Source: Rhizobiaceae bacterium (lineage in GTDB: Bacteria > Pseudomonadota > Alphaproteobacteria > Rhizobiales > Rhizobiaceae). From it: a stretch of DNA of 7,357 bases. The stretch covers positions 1 to 7,357 of the forward strand of contig SCRB01000655.1 of assembly GCA_004299545.1 (NCBI GenBank), given 5' to 3'. Made by a program: the position numbers and the translations under genes. This document shows positions 5,197-7,357 of this stretch, piece after piece (the stretch's first letter is position 1; each line of letters starts with the position of its first letter). The notes beneath the pieces were generated by a model that saw nothing but the letters and a program-made list of their open reading frames with translations, ran no database searches and was not told the DNA's origin.

Positions 5197-5235
5197 AACC
5201 GTCCCCGCCGCATGGCCGGCAGGGACGGTTTTTTT
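5197..5235 (+). terminator. Intrinsic terminator closing the small secreted protein cluster
   Basis: AACCGTCCC (5197-5205) pairs perfectly with GGGACGGTT (5222-5230). GCCG/CGGC pairs further inside, and the stem is followed by a T run to 5235. Confidence 0.92.
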
Positions 5236-5281
5236 CGAGGCGGCGGCACAGGCGGTCGCCGGCCCTGCACTTGCCGCGTGA

Positions 5282-5301
5282 AGCCGGATTGCTGTCCGGC
5301 T
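5282..5301 (+). repeat. Perfect 7-bp inverted repeat upstream of the GntR gene
   Basis: AGCCGGA (5282-5288) and TCCGGCT (5295-5301) flank TTGCTG. It ends 4 bp before the TTGACA hexamer, where a regulator could bind. It could equally be incidental. Confidence 0.45.
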
Positions 5302-5305
5302 GCCC

Positions 5306-5311
5306 TTGACA
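5306..5311 (+). promoter_or_regulatory. Candidate -35 element (TTGACA) for the GntR-ABC operon
   Basis: This is an exact TTGACA 94 bp before GTG 5405. The matching -10 is poor: TCAATA or AATACT lies at 18-20 bp spacing. The -35 is therefore plausible but the promoter is not secure. Confidence 0.5.
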
Positions 5312-5316
5312 GAGCG

Positions 5317-5329
5317 GTGGGAAAACCAC
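5317..5329. promoter_or_regulatory. Candidate operator GTGG-GAAAA-CCAC between -35 and -10
   Basis: A perfect 4+4 palindrome with a 5-nt centre sits in the spacer just downstream of TTGACA and upstream of a GntR-family gene. FadR-subfamily regulators usually bind short GGT/ACC-type palindromes overlapping their own promoter, so autoregulation here is a fair inference. Confidence 0.45.
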
Positions 5330-5404
5330 TCAATACTGGCCTAGCGGTCGGGCCACTGGGCAACGAATGTGTCGGCGAACATAAGAGGCGGACGAGAGTT
5401 AGAC

Positions 5405-6172
5405 GTGCTGGCGCGTGTGCCCGAACTGCGTCATGGCGTGGAGCGGCGCTCGGTAAAGGATATCGTATGCGAGAAACTGGCGTTGCTCATCGCAACCGGC
5501 GTGCTGCGGATAGGCGACCAACTTCCGGGCGAGCGTGAGTTGGCCTCGGCGTTCGGGGTGAGCCGCGAAACAGTGCGCGGAGCCATGCAGGTTCTGCTTC
5601 TGCGCGGGATAGTCGATGTTTCCCATGGCGCCAGATCGCGTGTCGCCAGCACTGATGTCGGGGCGCTGCAGGCGGGCATCATGCCCGTGCGCGGCATTGA
5701 TCGTTACGGCCTCGAGGAGGTTCACGCCGCCCGGCTCCTGATCGAGCGCGAGGTGGTCGCGGATGCGGCGCAAAATATGGACGAGGCGACGCTGGCGGCG
5801 TTGGACCGCTCGCTGGCCGAACAGGAGCGGGCAGGGGACGATCCCCTCCGTTTCCTGATTTTCGACCGCGAGTTCCATAGTGCGATCTATCACGCGGCGG
5901 ATAACAAGCTGCTCGCGGACATGGTGACGGACCTGTACGCCTATATGATGGAATACCGCCGTTCCGCCATGTCGCTGCCCGGTGCGATCGACGCTAGCCG
6001 CGCGGATCATCGCGCTATCGTCAAGGCTCTGCGCACCGGGGATAAGGATGTGGTGGTCGCGGCATTCGACCGCCATCTCCAGCGCATATACCGTTCGACG
6101 AAAACCCTTCTGAGAGAAACGAAACACAGCCGCCCGGCACGGGCGGAGGCAGCCGCTGCACAGGGAGGTTGA
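5405..6172 (+). CDS. GntR-family transcriptional regulator, FadR subfamily with FCD ligand-binding domain
   Basis: 255 residues from GTG 5405; an in-frame GTG at 5369 would add 12 residues. A GAGAG ribosome site ends about 6 bases before GTG 5405, hence the choice. The N-terminal winged helix (about 14-82) shows the classical LPGERELASAFGVSRETVRGAMQVLLLRGIV. The FCD all-helical domain (about 103-230) has the usual metal-site pattern D154 and H158 (FDREFH), H202 (ADHRAI) and H224 (FDRHL). These regulators normally repress catabolic or uptake genes and release DNA on binding a carboxylate or sugar acid. The stop codon directly abuts the ATG of the ABC ATPase, so it is the first gene of the transport operon and probably controls it together with itself. 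The ligand is unknown. Confidence 0.94.
   Translation: MLARVPELRHGVERRSVKDIVCEKLALLIATGVLRIGDQLPGERELASAFGVSRETVRGAMQVLLLRGIVDVSHGARSRVASTDVGALQAGIMPVRGIDRYGLEEVHAARLLIEREVVADAAQNMDEATLAALDRSLAEQERAGDDPLRFLIFDREFHSAIYHAADNKLLADMVTDLYAYMMEYRRSAMSLPGAIDASRADHRAIVKALRTGDKDVVVAAFDRHLQRIYRSTKTLLRETKHSRPARAEAAAAQGG
6162..6168 (+). promoter_or_regulatory. Ribosome binding site of the ABC ATPase inside the end of the GntR gene
   Basis: AGGGAGG ends 4 bases before ATG 6173 and fixes that start; it sits within the last codons of the regulator. Confidence 0.8.
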
Positions 6173-7240
6173 ATGGCATCGGTCACGATCCGGGACGTAC
6201 GCAAGGCCTTCGGCGCAACGGAAGTGCTGCACGGGGTTTCCGTGTCGATCGAGGATGGCGAATTCGTCATTCTCGTCGGGCCGTCGGGTTGTGGCAAATC
6301 CACGCTTTTGCGAATGGTGGCGGGGCTGGAACGGATCACCTCGGGCGAAATCGCGATCGACGACCTCATCGTCAACGACGTTCCGCCGAAGGAGCGCGAC
6401 ATCGCGATGGTGTTCCAGAATTACGCGCTCTATCCGCATATGACGGTGGCGCAGAACATGGGCTTCTCGCTCATGCTGCAGAAGGCACCGAAGGCGAAGA
6501 TCGACGAGCGCGTGAAGACGGCGGCCGGCATTCTCGGGCTGGAGCCGCTGCTGGATCGCTATCCGCGCCAGCTCTCCGGTGGCCAGCGCCAGCGCGTCGC
6601 CATGGGCCGCGCCATCGTCCGCGATCCACGGGTCTTCCTCTTCGACGAACCGCTTTCCAACCTCGACGCCAAATTGCGGGTCGCCATGCGCGCGGAGATC
6701 AAGCAATTGCATCACCGGCTTTCGACCACGACCATCTATGTCACCCACGACCAGGTGGAGGCGATGACCATGGCCGACAAGATCGTCGTCATGCACGACG
6801 GCATCGTCGAACAGATCGGTGCGCCGCTCGACCTTTATGACAATCCGGCCAACCTCTTCGTCGCCAGTTTCATCGGTTCGCCGGCGATGAACCTCGTCAG
6901 CGGCAAGATCGCATCCAACGGTTCGGCCGTGTTCGAGACAGAGGGCGGAGAGAAGTTGCCGCTCAGGAAGGCCCCGGCGGCCAGTGACGGCAAGCCCGTC
7001 ATATACGGATTCCGGCCGGAACATCTGCGTCTCGACGACCAGGGATTCGCCGCGAAAGTAGCGGTGGTCGAGCCCATGGGATCGGAAACCCACGTCATCG
7101 CGCGGCTTGGAGACGGCCAGGAGATCGTGGCGGCGCTGCGCGACAGGCGCCAGTTCACGCCGGGCGAGACGATCAGGCTCCTGCCCGAGCCCGATCTGGT
7201 CCATTTCTTTGACAGGGACAGCCAGAGAAGGCTTCAGTGA
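6173..7240 (+). CDS. ABC transporter ATP-binding protein, MalK/UgpC/MsmK type (carbohydrate uptake, CUT1-like)
   Basis: A 355-residue protein with a complete nucleotide-binding domain: Walker A GPSGCGKST (36-44), Q-loop Q82 in FQNYALYPHMTV, signature LSGGQ (134-138), Walker B VFLFDEP (154-160), D-loop SNLD and H-loop H192 (VTHDQVEAMTMADK). From about 235 onward the MalK-type C-terminal region with TOBE-like beta structure follows (GFRPEHLRL, VVEPMGSETHVIARL). Length and motifs match the ATPases that energise CUT1 importers for oligosaccharides, polyols or glycerol-3-phosphate. It acts on the inner face of the membrane as a homodimer. The substrate cannot be read from the ATPase. It abuts the GntR regulator with zero spacing. 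The next gene, probably the solute-binding protein, starts 74 bp later. Permease genes are not in the window. Confidence 0.96.
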   Translation: MASVTIRDVRKAFGATEVLHGVSVSIEDGEFVILVGPSGCGKSTLLRMVAGLERITSGEIAIDDLIVNDVPPKERDIAMVFQNYALYPHMTVAQNMGFSLMLQKAPKAKIDERVKTAAGILGLEPLLDRYPRQLSGGQRQRVAMGRAIVRDPRVFLFDEPLSNLDAKLRVAMRAEIKQLHHRLSTTTIYVTHDQVEAMTMADKIVVMHDGIVEQIGAPLDLYDNPANLFVASFIGSPAMNLVSGKIASNGSAVFETEGGEKLPLRKAPAASDGKPVIYGFRPEHLRLDDQGFAAKVAVVEPMGSETHVIARLGDGQEIVAALRDRRQFTPGETIRLLPEPDLVHFFDRDSQRRLQ

Positions 7241-7302
7241 GGGCGAGCAGGCCAGGGGGTCCGGCTCCACGAGTGTCGCCATTGAGAAAAAACTTCACAA
7301 AA

Positions 7303-7309
7303 GGGAGAG
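7303..7309 (+). promoter_or_regulatory. Ribosome binding site GGGAGAG of the last gene
   Basis: It ends 4 bases before ATG 7314 and supports this start. The spacer 7241-7302 holds nothing else I can identify. Confidence 0.75.
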
Positions 7310-7313
7310 AAAA

Positions 7314-7357
7314 ATGAGCATCAACAGACGTGATCTTATCCGGACCACCGCCGGATT
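7314..7357 (+). CDS. Start of a protein with a twin-arginine-like N-terminus, probably the ABC solute-binding protein (3' end outside window)
   Basis: Only 14 codons are visible: MSINRRDLIRTTAG. RRDLIRTT fits the (S/T)RRxFLK-type twin-arginine export signal loosely, followed by the start of a hydrophobic stretch. Position directly after a MalK/UgpC-type ATPase with a good ribosome site makes an extracellular sugar-binding protein the best guess. Several rhizobial solute-binding proteins carry Tat signals. The identity is inferred from context only. Confidence 0.6.
   Translation, partial: MSINRRDLIRTTAG

Noticed and set aside
5399..7282. Long minus-strand open frame of 627 codons
   Set aside because: It lies entirely antisense to the GntR regulator and the ABC ATPase, both identified by full motif sets. 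Its translation has no recognisable domain and is rich in the H/R/D typical of reverse frames in GC-rich DNA.

Overview
The window looks like a chromosomal or megaplasmid segment of an alphaproteobacterium, most likely Rhizobiales (Rhizobium/Ensifer/Shinella-like). The grounds are high GC with strong third-position bias, the style of the gene families (a DHRS6/keto-deoxy-fuconate-type SDR, an FCD-type GntR regulator directly abutting a MalK/UgpC-type ATPase, small secreted basic proteins) and palindromic intergenic elements. This taxonomic call is inference, since no rRNA or marker gene is present.

Left part (1-1536, + strand): the C-terminal 165 codons of a cation diffusion facilitator metal exporter, then a complete NAD(H)-type short-chain dehydrogenase whose stop codon overlaps the TTG start of a 68-residue two-helix membrane protein. 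Facing them (1552-3731, - strand) is an OmpR/EnvZ-type two-component system; response regulator and histidine kinase overlap by ATGA.

Middle (3732-5235): the regulator's upstream region holds two consecutive, related, long inverted repeats (3743-3813 and 3829-3906), each with about 23-bp arms, a 4-nt bulge and a 21-22-nt centre. Rightwards follow three small predicted secreted proteins: a 69-aa protein whose mature part is half histidine, a 98-aa two-cysteine helical protein, and an 80-aa Lys/His-rich protein. The first and third have nearly the same signal peptide and are paralogues with diverged mature tails. A 13-mer CAAAATTCARCAA precedes each of the three genes. Strong intrinsic terminators follow the first and third.

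Right part (5282-7357, + strand): a GntR/FCD regulator with a TTGACA-containing upstream region and a small palindrome, immediately followed (stop next to start) by a MalK/UgpC-type ABC ATPase, then the start of a protein with a twin-arginine-like N-terminus, probably the solute-binding protein. This reads as a self-regulated carbohydrate-uptake operon cut by the window edge.

Most of the window is ordinary accessory metabolism. The parts worth a second look are the double inverted-repeat element and the cluster of small His/Lys-rich secreted proteins with its shared upstream motif. I do not see a defence system, CRISPR array, prophage, transposase or RNA gene.
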